Shown: piece by piece, positions 47,151 to 57,066 of the stretch
Position numbering within the stretch: position 1 is the stretch's first letter
Layout of the letters: every line of letters begins with the position of its first letter
Assembly: GCA_025765595.1 (NCBI GenBank)
Contig: JAIVFH010000044.1
Span: 205,196 to 269,195 of the forward strand
Direction: 5' to 3'
DNA: 64,000 nucleotides
Source: Obelidium mucronatum
Lineage: Eukaryota > Chytridiomycota > Chytridiomycetes > Chytridiales > Chytriomycetaceae
The notes under the pieces: generated by a model
What the model saw: only the letters and a program-made list of their open reading frames with translations
What the model was told of the DNA's origin: nothing
Databases searched by the model: none
Program-made: the position numbers and the translations under genes

Positions 47151-47529
47151 CTACGAATCAGACGCAACACGCGGTTCCTTTTTAACCGTCATCAAGTAGT
47201 TCATTTCCAAATTGCCCAGCAGCCCCGGAATAATCCCACCACAAGAAGTCAAAGACCGCGACCTTCTTCCATCCACAACCTCCCATCGATTTTGAATCGG
47301 ATCATACAAAATCCCAGAAACATCAACGACATCAAGGTCGTATCGACCATTGCTGTCGCGTTCTTGAGCGTTCCTGACAAACGCGTCCTAATTCTTGTGG
47401 GGTAATATACTTTGAATGGTCATGTGTTCCTACGGGGACCCATTTCAGGAGGTGTTCGGCGAGAAGGATTGTGAATAGATAGCTTGTTGGTGTTCGGTTG
47501 ATTGTGCTGAAGACTGCGAGTCCTTCAGG

Positions 47530-47564
<35 letters not shown>

Positions 47565-48313
47565 GGTTTGGGCGGTGTTATTTTGGGAGACATGTTTCAA
47601 CATGCATGCATTTTTAAACTATTTTTTACCTTGACTAGATCCAAACAGTTTCCTATAAACTCTTTTGGAGAGTTTACATGTTCCACGACTTCAAGAGAAC
47701 AAACGACATCATAAAACCCGGGCCCGACTTCTGCCAGTAAATCTTCAGCAGTGCTTGCTTTGAAGGATAAGTTATCGCGAAGCATTGGATCGAGAGAAGC
47801 GTGATGAGTTGCCATGGCAATATTCTCGGGCGATGCATCGAGAGCTGTATTGTTTTTTAATTAAGTCAAGTTTGACTGAGCCCCCAACCCCTGCAATACT
47901 TGACTTGAACAAACCTGTAACGTTTGCGCCGAGTCTCGCCAGCGATTCGCTGAGCAAGCCGCCGCCGCATCCGACGTCCAGCACTCGCAAACTTTTCAGC
48001 GGGAACGCCGGCGACGCACCGGTTCGATTGCGCCGGCAGATGCGCGAGGACTTGGTCGCGGATGTATCCTTGTGCGCACGGGGTTCATCATGTGCAGCTG
48101 GCAGCAAAGCGCATTAGTAAGCGGCGAGGGTGTGGAAGAACAACAAACAAAGAAAAACAAAACCATGGCAAACTCGCCGCGGGGGTTCCACCATTGGCTC
48201 GATGCTGCGGCAAACTTGGCGACTTCGGCGGGGTCGATTGAGCTTGCTGAAGAAAAGAGTCTGCTGCGGCGGGTGTTTGACTGTAGAGGCAATCGGCGGA
48301 GTTGTTGGTGCAT
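47151..48313 (-). CDS. COQ3: Ubiquinone biosynthesis O-methyltransferase (three +1 frameshifts)
   Basis: Mitochondrial SAM-dependent methyltransferase for both O-methylations of coenzyme Q. Four exons (48313-48164, 48097-47915, 47844-47630, 47529-47151). A basic Ser/Arg-rich presequence ([22 protein letters not shown]) precedes the usual order: [62 protein letters not shown]...P.GTHD..K, DVSG..Y.P....W and NY in the tail. Three one-base insertions, near 48048, 48020 and 47378, must be removed; exon lengths then fit exactly (307 aa). The last intron ends in about 33 A residues before the acceptor. The start is only 8 bases after the stop of the upstream GNAT gene. Confidence 0.85.
47531..47563 (+). 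repeat. Poly(T) tract of 33, inside the last COQ3 intron
   Basis: Uninterrupted T33 on the plus strand, that is A33 immediately before the AG acceptor of COQ3 exon 4, in place of a pyrimidine tract. Confidence 0.85.
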
Positions 48314-48321
48314 GAGTTTTA

Positions 48322-48762
48322 TTAAAGAGTCTTTTCCAATTCATAGTCGCCACTGTCAGCGACAGAAAATCCAAGTTTGACCAAAACAGGTCTGATGTCT
48401 ACCTGCTATTGGTCCATTTTCTTCATCATCCAGGTGGGCAAGTCCCAAACTGGCCTATGTTGATAGTCAGTTAAAACACGTCCAAAGTGTAATAAAACAA
48501 CGCCTGGTTATACATCGTTGCATATACAAACCTGAGATCGGTAAACATCCGAGAACTCAACAGTCAATGCAAGATCCACCAACTGCAAAGCCCTTTTCGC
48601 CAACCCCCTACCACGTACACACGGATTCACAAAAATGTGTTTAAGAAGAGACCTAGAATTTTCATGTTGGATTACAACGTATCCAACTGGTTTTGGTTGT
48701 GGTTGTGGTGGCGGTGTTGATTGAGAATCATTTACAGAGTTCAGATCAAGTGATGAAAACAT
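48322..48762 (-). CDS. GNAT-family N-acetyltransferase, short
   Basis: Exons 48762-48532 and 48402-48322, 103 aa. Contains the acetyl-CoA site: GYVVIQHENS strand, the motif A loop V.GRGLAKRAL (R-x-x-G-x-G/A), and a final KLGFS....YELEKTL strand. The N-terminal half of a GNAT fold is absent or lies in an unplaced upstream exon (48770-48880). Alternatively it is the second GNAT module of one protein with the gene at 48887. Stop only 8 bases from the COQ3 start on the same strand. Confidence 0.55.
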
Positions 48763-48886
48763 GATTTTCAATGTAACGGAGCCAGGCGGTTGGTAAATTG
48801 CCCAATTGAGCCATCGAGCATTTGACAGACACTGATTGCAAGATGAATTGTAATGTCAGAGGATGGAGTTGAGGAATAAAAAAGAT

Positions 48887-49576
48887 TCACAGCACCATGG
48901 GCCCTAAAGAGTTTCCAAAGTAAAACGCACGGATGTGCGCATTTTGCGGGTCCATCAACGCCAAATCGCATGCTTGGATCGAGAGGGGGAAACTGGGAAT
49001 CGCGGCAAAACGCTCGCCCTCTGGAATCAGCCGAAAGACGGTGTTTGTGGCGGCCAGGGGGCACGGCGCATCAGCCGCATCCGATCCCGCATCCGATCCC
49101 GCATCTAATGCCAATTCCATGACGACCATCTGCTCGTCGCCGCCGGCGTCCTCGATCTCGCCGGTGTGTCTGAAGCCCAGACTGCGGTAGAAGCCGGCGG
49201 GGCAGAAGTCCGCCGTGGGCGCCGCGTACGCCAGCCGCACAGCGCCGCGTTCTTTGTCTTTGTCTTTAAGCGCGCCTAACATTGCTAACAAACGCCCGAA
49301 GCACGCGCGCCCGACGCCGCGTCCCTGGAAACCCGCGCCGACGGCAAACCGCTCCACGTAGAAAAACGCATCGCCGTCGCCGGCTGAAATCTGCGCAAAC
49401 CCGACGACGCCGCCGCTGGCTTCGAACGCAAACGTGCGCATCGAAGGCGCCTCGAAGAAGCCCTGCCACGTCGCGTACGCCGGATACGCCATGCCGTGCA
49501 TCTGGTCCGCAGCGAGTCGCAGTGCGTTGATGCCGTCGATGTTGGCTGCTGAAACAGGCACAAGTTGGACATCCAT
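48887..49576 (-). CDS. GNAT-family N-acetyltransferase
   Basis: Single-exon 229 aa ORF beginning MDVQLVPVSAANIDGINALR. GNAT features: GVVGFAQI strand, VERFAVGAGFQGRGVGRACF containing the Q-G-R-G-x-G acetyl-CoA loop, and PAGFYRSLGFRHTGE near residue 145. A GC-rich, Ala/Gly/Asp-rich stretch unlike neighbouring genes occupies 49080-49520; composition suggests high codon bias or recent transfer, which is inference. C-terminal ~60 residues extend beyond a normal GNAT. Substrate unknown. Confidence 0.8.
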   Translation of the reverse strand: MDVQLVPVSAANIDGINALRLAADQMHGMAYPAYATWQGFFEAPSMRTFAFEASGGVVGFAQISAGDGDAFFYVERFAVGAGFQGRGVGRACFGRLLAMLGALKDKDKERGAVRLAYAAPTADFCPAGFYRSLGFRHTGEIEDAGGDEQMVVMELALDAGSDAGSDAADAPCPLAATNTVFRLIPEGERFAAIPSFPLSIQACDLALMDPQNAHIRAFYFGNSLGPMVL

Positions 49577-49931
49577 TTGTGGTCAAGTTTCTTTTTTTTT
49601 GATTGATTTTTGAGTGCTCAGTGAATTTTTGGATATTATCTTGCCTGAGTGAATCCAGACTGATATCGCAAAGAGCCAGAAAAAAAATTTTCAGTGAATG
49701 AAGAGTCTCCGCCAGAGAGGCTCGCTCCGAAGCGCACATTTGCTGCTGGTGCGTTTGCGGGCGGTTGATCGATTTTCATGTTTTATTGAATCATCATTCT
49801 GTCCAAAACAAACCAGGTAGCTTGGGACTTAAACCTGGTGAGCAGTGTAGACTCTTCTTTCCGACACTGTAGTTTTTGCGGCGCTTAATGCGCGGTTCAA
49901 CAGCTCGTTGCGATTGTATATGGTGTTTATT
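49577..49931. other. Intergenic region
   Basis: 5' flank of the GNAT gene and 3' flank of the LETM1-like gene. No coding exon supported. Confidence 0.4.
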
Positions 49932-51059
49932 TTAAACGCGTACATTCAGAGCTCGCGCAACAACAAGTAGAGCAGCAACGCCTCCCAGCTCTTCACTTGT
50001 CAACCCAAGATCCCTTGATACTTTTGGTACAACCACTGCCTCACTATTTACGTCAACACCCTTCTCCCAGTTCCTTTTGTTGACGATCGTGTCAAATGCC
50101 AGTTTGGTCCATTTCGTATGACTAAGCAGCGTACTTTTCATTTCTTCTACCGACACATCTTGAAGAGCAGTAAATCCACGTTCTTCGAGCGCTTCCAAAA
50201 GTTCCAATCTTGTCATTGATTGAACTCCTTCACGACGGATAATTGCATCGTCTTTCAAAATCCAATCAGCCCATTGAATCAATCGCGTTCTTGGGAAGAC
50301 GAAAGGGAATGTATGATGCAGGAAACCTGTAAAGATGGAAGGGTTTGCGAGTCCATTGCCAGCAGTAAGGCGAGAAATAAACAAAGGATACAGAAGTTCA
50401 TTCAGATCAGAAAAAGAAATGGATGCGGTCGTGAGCATCTTCATATTGTGCGTTAGTTGCATTTTCAAAGGCCAACAAGGAGTTGGACAAACCATCTTCT
50501 TGAACAACAAGGCAGCATCATGGGTTGTCTTTTCCAGAACGAGTCCTTCATTCAGAGAGTCGACTTGTTTTGTTACGGCGTCAACAACTTTGCTTGCGTA
50601 TTCCTCCCTCTTCTTTTGGGTAGCTCTAATCTTGATGTCAATAACGCTCGGAGAACAAAATGCAGCGGGAATAAGACCAGGCACGGTAGAAAACGCAAAA
50701 GACAGTGGCAAAACGGATACAACTGCCCCTGGAAGGACGACAAGCAAATCCTGCTTTGTTCGTAGATAGTTTCGGATGGCAGTACGTCTTTCAAGACGTT
50801 CGTTCCTCGCCTTCCACGCGGTCCAAAGATCAATTGCTCGCGATGAATGTCCCCAAAGATTCACCATTCCGTCACCAAAGAAGCCGAAAGTGGACTGGGA
50901 AGTAGCTGCACTTGGCGGAGCTGGCAGGCTGGACTCGGCCTTTGTCAACAAATCAGGAGCAGAGCCAGCTTCCTTCTTGAAAGCGCCAGACTTTTGTCTT
51001 TGAAGGATCTTTGCTGCAGGCGAGGCGTGGCTTGAATAGCGGCGAAGACTTCCTCTCAT
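49932..51059 (-). CDS. LETM1-like mitochondrial inner membrane protein
   Basis: Single-exon 375 aa. The N-terminus is basic and Ser/Arg-rich, like a presequence (MRGSLRRYSSHASPAAK). A hydrophobic segment (LVVLPGAVVSVLPLSFAFSTVPGLIP) precedes an alpha-helical domain including the LETM1-type motif L.R.ELLEALEERGF. LETM1 family proteins bind ribosomes and take part in K+/H+ exchange in mitochondria; this one is shorter and less conserved than true LETM1, so it is assigned to the LETM1-like group only. Confidence 0.65.
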   Translation of the reverse strand: MRGSLRRYSSHASPAAKILQRQKSGAFKKEAGSAPDLLTKAESSLPAPPSAATSQSTFGFFGDGMVNLWGHSSRAIDLWTAWKARNERLERRTAIRNYLRTKQDLLVVLPGAVVSVLPLSFAFSTVPGLIPAAFCSPSVIDIKIRATQKKREEYASKVVDAVTKQVDSLNEGLVLEKTTHDAALLFKKMVCPTPCWPLKMQLTHNMKMLTTASISFSDLNELLYPLFISRLTAGNGLANPSIFTGFLHHTFPFVFPRTRLIQWADWILKDDAIIRREGVQSMTRLELLEALEERGFTALQDVSVEEMKSTLLSHTKWTKLAFDTIVNKRNWEKGVDVNSEAVVVPKVSRDLGLTSEELGGVAALLVVARALNVRV

Positions 51060-51245
51060 TTGCCTTTTTTGTGACTTTTATTTTTTTACAGAACTCACTA
51101 TATCTGCACAATATTACTCAAGCACAACGAAGGAAGAATAATAGCGCTGTTGCTGTAAGGAAACTCATGAGCTATTAACCAAAAGCTTAACTGTTGATGC
51201 AAAGGGGAAAAAAAGTCAGTCAAAAACGAAACAACGCATTCAGGA

Positions 51246-52478
51246 ATGGACCCAACTATCTTAAGTATCCTCCAGTCGATCCAATCCCAATTAAACAGTC
51301 AAACGCAATTGATCGATTCGCGCCTCGCTCGTATCGACGCAGCTCTCGCAGCACAACAAACCCAACTCGAAAACACATCCCAATCAACAGTCGCCATCCA
51401 ACAAGACCTACTCTCTATCCAAATTGAAATAGCATCCAACCACCAGAATCTCGTCGGTGAAATCAGTAAACTATCAAATCCCCATCGCAAATTCTACACT
51501 CAGATCAATCAAGTCCCAGACGAGACGTTCATCCAAATCTTTTCATGGATCCATCCGGAAGGAGTCTTCAAGTTTCGAAGATTGTGTAGACGGGCGAAAA
51601 CCGTGTTGGACACAAAGCACTTTGCAACCCTCAACTTGGCGATCCACCATACATCAATATAAAAGGAGCTTTCTAACGATGATGATGATGTTCCGGCATT
51701 TCCTGACCACCCCTTGTCAAACAACATTACGTTCCTGTACGCACCTCATTCGTTTCAATTTGTGTATGCCCAAAAGTACCTCAAGTCACGCCGGCACATT
51801 GGATGGAACGTTAACGAACTTGACGAGATGACAAACTCATATGCTGACCCGAAAGCCGTATTTCCCAAAGGATTGTTGGAAGTACCTGTAGAAAGTCTCG
51901 TTTCGTTGGCGTTGTATGGAATCCGTGGCTCAATTCCGTCCAATATTGGATCTCTTTCCTCATTGAGCGTGTTGTTTTTGGCACTCAATGGGCTTTCGGG
52001 TAATATTCCTTCCGAAATTGGACTCTTGAGGAACTTGAGAGTTTTAAGATTGGACTCAAATCGCTTGAGTGGTGTGATTCCAAGCGAGATTGGTGACTTG
52101 GGGTCATTAGAATACTTGCACCTGGATAGCAACGAGCTGGAGGGAAGTATTCCTCCATCTGTGTGGGGTCTTCTATACTTGAAGGAGCTGTATTTGGACG
52201 AAAACAGGTTTACTGGTTGTCTTCCGGATGCAATAGGGAATCTATCAAGGCTTCAAGACTTTTCTGCATCGTGCAATCAATTAAGCGGCCCTATTCCTGT
52301 GTCTATTGGGAATATGGCTTCTTTAACCCTTCTTTACATGCACAATAACCAATTCACTGGCCCTGTGCCACGTGAAATGATGAATTTGAATAATTTGAGT
52401 GACTGTGATTTGAGGGATAACAGTGGTTTGACCTGTGATTTTGAAATTGATGTTTTGAGACTTGGACCACGGGGATAG
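51246..52478 (+). pseudogene. F-box/LRR protein with in-frame stop
   Basis: A 411-codon frame from ATG 51246 to TAG 52476 interrupted only by TAA at 51660. Residues 1-70 are coiled coil (Q-rich), ~80-110 an F-box-like helix pair (QVPDETFIQIFSWI), and after the stop about ten plant-type LRRs (L..L.L..N.LSG.IPSEIG). The stop lies in the same frame, with no donor/acceptor pair removing it, unlike the one-base shifts elsewhere. Similar in design to the F-box/LRR gene at 42.3 kb. Confidence 0.7.
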
Positions 52479-52759
52479 CAAGATTCTGAGTGATATAATG
52501 TTGTTCTATGAAGACTCGTGTTGTAGTATGATTCAAGTTTTTTCAGCCCCAGGTTATTCCTGAAACAATACAACAGTCACGGGTGACGGATGCCATCCTG
52601 ACCATACGTCCTAGACAATGTGTGATACTTATAATTCCTGTCCATGATTATTACTGAAACGTTATCAGGAATCAGCGAAAGTAACATTCCAAGCACTAAG
52701 AAATTAGTAAGAATTATAAATACGTCCCTTTTGGCGGAAAAAAGTAATCAAGAATAGAA
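52479..52759. other. Intergenic region
   Basis: 3' flank of the F-box/LRR gene and 5' flank of the nuclease/kinase gene; no coding exon supported. Confidence 0.4.
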
Positions 52760-54361
52760 ATGTCCACTCAACTGCAAACAGACATTGCCGATGCCAAACA
52801 GGCCATGCTCGCAGCGCAAGCAAAATTTGAGAGAGCAGAGGAAGCACTGACTGAAGAGTGGAGAGACGACCATCCTGGTGCCGAAGATGACGAACTCATT
52901 GACTATTTGGCGGAAGAACCAGCCCTTCTTCTACTGAGAGATGACTGGGTTCAAAGCAGAAAGCTGTACAATGACTTGATTCAGAAGCTGCCCGTTGCAT
53001 CAACTGATCGAGAGATTAAAACTACTCATCAAGCACTTGCCATGCCCTTTGAGTCTGTTATATGTACAGCTATCCGCTCTGCGGCGGCTACAACTACGTC
53101 AATTGCAAAGAAATACCCAATGGAACCTCTTATTCTTTCGGAATGGTCCTCCTTCGAGTCCATGGCTAGATTTATTCTAGGTGATGTTCCAGACATGCCT
53201 CTGGTGTCACCATTCATACCTGCCTCTAATCGTGCTTGTACTGATGAAGCCCAAGTTCAAGCTCTTGGAGACAGTCTTGTGTTTGATACGCTTGAAATTC
53301 TTGTTAAAACCGTCTGCCATGACATCGATTACCTGAATGTTGGAGGTTTTTCGCCAATAGCAGGCCGGCTGAAAGTTTTTGGAGATCCGGATCGAATTTG
53401 GTCTACAGACGAGTTTTCTCTATCAAAAGTTACGGTGGAATTCAAAACGCCTTGGGCTCTAGGTTTTGTTTCCTGTTTGATCACGAGCTATAACCAAGAA
53501 TGTTCCATGTTTCGTGAGGGAAAAATCAAGACTAAGGGGAAAATCACTCGTGCTTTAGAGCAGATTTTTGTGTATATGACTGTTAATCGCCATCGGTATG
53601 GTGTCTTGACGACATTTGATCAGACATGGTTCATTCGAAGAAACGACTTGGCAACGAGTCCTGTGTCACTCACATCACAGTTAGAAATCTCGCAAGCAAT
53701 TTCATGTCGCTCGGTTTCTCCGTCACTCACTCTTATCAGCGCTTGGATGGCGTTTTTGTTGGGCATCGAAAAAAACTCTGATTGGTTGTATGCATCACCT
53801 CGGAGTAGTGCTGTTGTGAAATCACTTCCCAAGTCATATCCATCGTACGAAATATCATACAATTCAATACAGTTGGATGGATTAATGAAATGGGATAAGA
53901 TTATTGGTCGCAGTCAAACCGGAGTTGTTGCAATTGGCCAGTTTCTGACTTTCAATAAGGTTGTGTTCAAAACGATGGATATTTCTAAGAGACCAACTGG
54001 GCTTGCGCATTTCAAGAGAGAAGTTGAGTTTTACCGTCAGCTGGAAGATCTTCAAGGATCTGTTATCCCCAAATTCATTGCATTTGGAAGTATCGGGGGG
54101 ATGTTGCAAGTCCTCGTACTGGAGGATGTGGGTAGACCAATTTCACTTCAGGAGTTTAAGGAAAGAAAGGATGAGGTGGTTTCCTTGTTGAAAACTCTTC
54201 ATGAACATCATGTTAATCATGGAGACTTGCGACTTCCAAACATCATGATTGATGGAAATAATCAAGTCAGACTAATTGATTTAGGAATGGCATCAGAAAG
54301 ACTCGATGACGAAGACGATGATGATTTTGAAGTCGAAGAAGCTGAGCATATGGTTGAATAA
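52760..54361 (+). CDS. Crinkler-like modular protein: header, PD-(D/E)xK-like nuclease and kinase-like domain
   Basis: Single-exon 533 aa. Residues 1-85 form a coiled, charged header (TQLQTDIADAKQAMLAAQAK, then DDELIDYLAEEP). Residues ~200-295 have the layout of a restriction-endonuclease-like fold: D in FGDPDRIWSTDEF, VEFK (E-x-K) on the next strand, and a helix ITRALEQIFVYM followed by YGVLTTFDQTWFIRR. Residues ~370-515 resemble a kinase: VVFK (beta-3 lysine), HGDLRLPNIM (catalytic loop with HxD and N) and RLIDLG (DFG position), ending in an acidic tail. Nuclease plus kinase with a reusable header fits Crinkler-type effectors of oomycetes and chytrids. No signal peptide. The header recurs at 58.4 kb. 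Confidence 0.6.
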   Translation: MSTQLQTDIADAKQAMLAAQAKFERAEEALTEEWRDDHPGAEDDELIDYLAEEPALLLLRDDWVQSRKLYNDLIQKLPVASTDREIKTTHQALAMPFESVICTAIRSAAATTTSIAKKYPMEPLILSEWSSFESMARFILGDVPDMPLVSPFIPASNRACTDEAQVQALGDSLVFDTLEILVKTVCHDIDYLNVGGFSPIAGRLKVFGDPDRIWSTDEFSLSKVTVEFKTPWALGFVSCLITSYNQECSMFREGKIKTKGKITRALEQIFVYMTVNRHRYGVLTTFDQTWFIRRNDLATSPVSLTSQLEISQAISCRSVSPSLTLISAWMAFLLGIEKNSDWLYASPRSSAVVKSLPKSYPSYEISYNSIQLDGLMKWDKIIGRSQTGVVAIGQFLTFNKVVFKTMDISKRPTGLAHFKREVEFYRQLEDLQGSVIPKFIAFGSIGGMLQVLVLEDVGRPISLQEFKERKDEVVSLLKTLHEHHVNHGDLRLPNIMIDGNNQVRLIDLGMASERLDDEDDDDFEVEEAEHMVE

Positions 54362-54830
54362 AGTGTTGTTTTCCTTTGAGCATTTAAGTCACTGAGAAAA
54401 CCCTTAAACAAACATAGAATTCTGATAGAATTCACAATATTGCATTGACATTTTTTAAGAAACAGAATATACTATAATCAATTCATCATCAGAGATTCCA
54501 CCACGAGATGGTAGCCGTGTTTTGCCCATCAGGTATATGTCGACTTCTCTGGTGGCTATTCAATAAGAGATTATCCTCTTCTGCAGTCGCCGGCAGCAAA
54601 CACGCCTTCAATAAAAGCTTGGTATTTGCTATCGGCTTGGAATGCATGTACAATAACTCGCTGTTTATGTATCCCTTTTATAATTGTTCTGCAAATTATG
54701 TAATCACTAATACTATGTATGTGCATTCACTCCTATCCGAACCTTGCCGAAAAAAACATGCACGTCTGAGCTATTATTGGTTATTTATCTTCGTGAATAG
54801 TATAACCCTAACCCTTTACTCGACAAAATC
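54362..54830. other. Intergenic region
   Basis: No supported gene. Contains a telomere-type TAACCCTAACCCT at 54803. Confidence 0.4.
54803..54815 (+). repeat. Interstitial telomere-type repeat
   Basis: TAACCCTAACCCT, two units of the telomere repeat, 15 bases before an open frame at 54831. Confidence 0.6.
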
Positions 54831-55172
54831 GTGAGTGGACCACCAACCAACGGACCATCCCAACCACAACAAGACATCAGCACACCACCAACTCGAAACC
54901 GACCGTTGGAATGGGTGGCATATGGTCATTTTGTGACTCTGGATCGTCGCAGACATGGGTCGATGATGCGATATCGTAACAGTTTCTTGGAAGGCATCGT
55001 CAACTTCAGATTGTACAATTGCCGAAAGAACGTCGAAGGGCGATTATACGAAATGATGCTGGAAATCTTGGAGTCTATGGCGAATGCCGCAGCCTGGGAC
55101 GTTCTAGTCATGAACTTCGTCGAAGAGGAAACGAGGAAATCAGAAACGTCAAATGCCTATCCTCAACTCTAG
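54831..55172 (+). CDS. Hypothetical ORF lacking an ATG
   Basis: 113-codon frame opening at a GTG; Pro/Gln-rich start then a helical section ([20 protein letters not shown]). The first ATG in frame is 54962. It may be the 3' exon of a gene lost upstream at the telomere-like repeat. Not recognised. Confidence 0.3.
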   Translation: MSGPPTNGPSQPQQDISTPPTRNRPLEWVAYGHFVTLDRRRHGSMMRYRNSFLEGIVNFRLYNCRKNVEGRLYEMMLEILESMANAAAWDVLVMNFVEEETRKSETSNAYPQL

Positions 55173-55228
55173 TCTATAATCATGGAACGAAGAATCTAAA
55201 TATTTATGTATATCTTTCGAATAGAAAA

Positions 55229-55743
55229 ATGGCCCAGCGTGTTACATACCGTCGTCGTCTCTCCTACAACACCAAGTCAAACAAGCACCGTATGGTGAAG
55301 ACCCCAGGTGGCAAGCTTGTCTACCAGCTCGTCAAGAAGAGAGTCGGTGCCCCAAAGTGTGGTGACTGTGGTGAAGCTCTCCCTGGTGTACGTATTCATT
55401 CTATTGCCTCTAAATATGAAGATTGGAACAGAGGAAGATGAGAGATATTCTGGAAGGACGAGTGCAATCGTTTTGCTTTCACCTCTCATTCCTTTTCTCT
55501 CATCAATAGATCCCAGCTCTCCGCCCAGCCGACTTTGCCCGTGTCTCCAAGAGACAGAAGACTGTTTCCCGCGCTTACGGAGGATCCCGTTGCAGCCACT
55601 GTGTCCGCAACAGAATCGTCCGTTCCTTTTTGATTGAGGAGCAGAAGATTGTCAAGAAGGTTCTTAAGCAACAAGAGGAGGAGGCTAAGGCTGCCGTTGC
55701 CAAGCCAAAGGCCACCAAGAAGAAGACTGCTGGAAAGAAGTAA
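55229..55743 (+). CDS. RPL34: 60S ribosomal protein eL34
   Basis: Large-subunit zinc-ribbon protein. Exons 55229-55387 and 55510-55743 encode 130 aa. The start [27 protein letters not shown], the zinc-ribbon CGDCGE and the later [13 protein letters not shown] are all diagnostic, and a Lys/Ala-rich tail ends the protein. Intact. The neighbouring convergent gene also encodes a ribosomal protein. Confidence 0.97.
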
Positions 55744-55985
55744 ATTCGATTCATTTATCATCTTTTGTTGGAGTATGGAGAGAGCATCTGTTGACTCTAT
55801 TGTGCGAGTTGGATCTGTGTTCATGATAAATAAATGTTGATCCAGGTTTATATAAATGAACTCATGCAACAACAGTATTCAATGTTCAGTACCAAAGTAA
55901 ATTACATGAAAAAGCCACAATGGTGTATTTATTAAGTTCCACCGATTCATCACCACATCCTTCGCAACAAAGAATGAGGAGAAAT

Positions 55986-56478
55986 TTAAGCCTTGATGGC
56001 CTTCTTTCCTCTCAACTTCTTGACTGGCGCCTTCTTTCCTTCAGCTTGGGTGTCAATGATTCTTGAGGCACGGGCAAGGGCAGCCTTAACAAGGTCTCCA
56101 CGGTATGACTTGACAATCTTGGAGACTTGGTTGGAGACTCCACGACGTCCAGTGTGTGCAAACTTCTTGGTGACGACGGCCTTTCCTGGCTTGTTGGCAA
56201 GGGCTTGCTTCTTGGTGGAGACGGTAACACCCTTGGCACCAGCAGAGGCGATGGCAACAGACTGCAAAAGTCGAGTTTCGTTAGAATACTCCAATCAATG
56301 ACGCGATACGTTGTTTGATTCCGCTATATACCTTGTTGTTCAATCCAGCGTACTTGAAAGAGTGGATGTTGGTAAGGTTAGCTGGGTCGCGGGAGAGCTG
56401 GATGGCAGTGTTTCCCTTTCTCTTGACGAGGAAAGAAGAAGTGTTGCGGGTCAGGAGCCAGGTGAGGTCAGCAGACAT
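55986..56478 (-). CDS. RPL28: 60S ribosomal protein eL28
   Basis: Exons 56478-56332 and 56261-55986 encode 140 aa. Diagnostic N-terminus MSADLTWLLTRNTSSFLVKR, then DP.NLTN.HSFKYAGL.NK, and a basic C-terminal half. Convergent with eL34, with 242 bases between stops. Intact. Confidence 0.95.
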
Positions 56479-57066
56479 TTTTCTATTGATTCGCAATGGG
56501 TTTGATTGTTTTAGCGACAGCGTTGTTGATGGTGTTTGCTGATAGTGGTGTCCAAGTATCTTGAAATAGCTCCATCCGCATATTGGCCACGATATAATTA
56601 TAAATCCAGTTCGTTGTGGCTCTTCATGATGAGCTATGAGGTCCTTCGAGTTGTCGGTCGAAGCATCCCTCTCGATCAAATCAACAACCAGACTCTGATC
56701 CAACCAATCCGAGGATATCCGAGACATTACGACGACTGGGCTAGACTGATCTGCTGATTTGATTCGGCATCTGATGGTGTGCTTCGGTGGGGATGGACGA
56801 GGACATGCACTCACAAGTTTGGACGTGAGAAATTTCAACCCTGACCAACATAAACTCCAAAGAGACCCTCCGTGGCGCGATATATTCTGGATATGACACC
56901 GGCTGACTGGCGGGCTATCGGTTTGGTTCATATAGCTTGAACGTTGATTTGTCAAGGCGCAACAGATGATGTTTTTACTGGTTGCACAAGAGCACTGAAT
57001 ACAAGCAGAATCAAGAGCAATATTTACTGATATTTACAATAATGATGTTTATTGCACAGCAAAGGA
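56479..57066. other. Promoter region of eL28 and unassigned sequence
   Basis: Plus-strand ORF at 56627-56757 (MSYEVLRVVGRS..., 43 codons from that ATG) is uncertain. No other gene seen. Confidence 0.3.

Noticed and set aside
47151..47345. Separate kelch-like fragment (SGILYDP..NRWEV)
   Set aside because: It is the COQ3 C-terminus (DVSG..Y.P....W), joined by the A-rich intron.
14756..48313. Programmed +1 ribosomal frameshifting as explanation of the indels
   Set aside because: The codons at the shift sites share no slippery motif, and unrelated housekeeping and accessory genes are affected.
56281..56955. Minus-strand 224-codon ORF upstream of eL28
   Set aside because: Runs through the 5' flank, exon 1 and intron of eL28; the upstream part has no recognisable domain and eL28 starts at its own MSADL.
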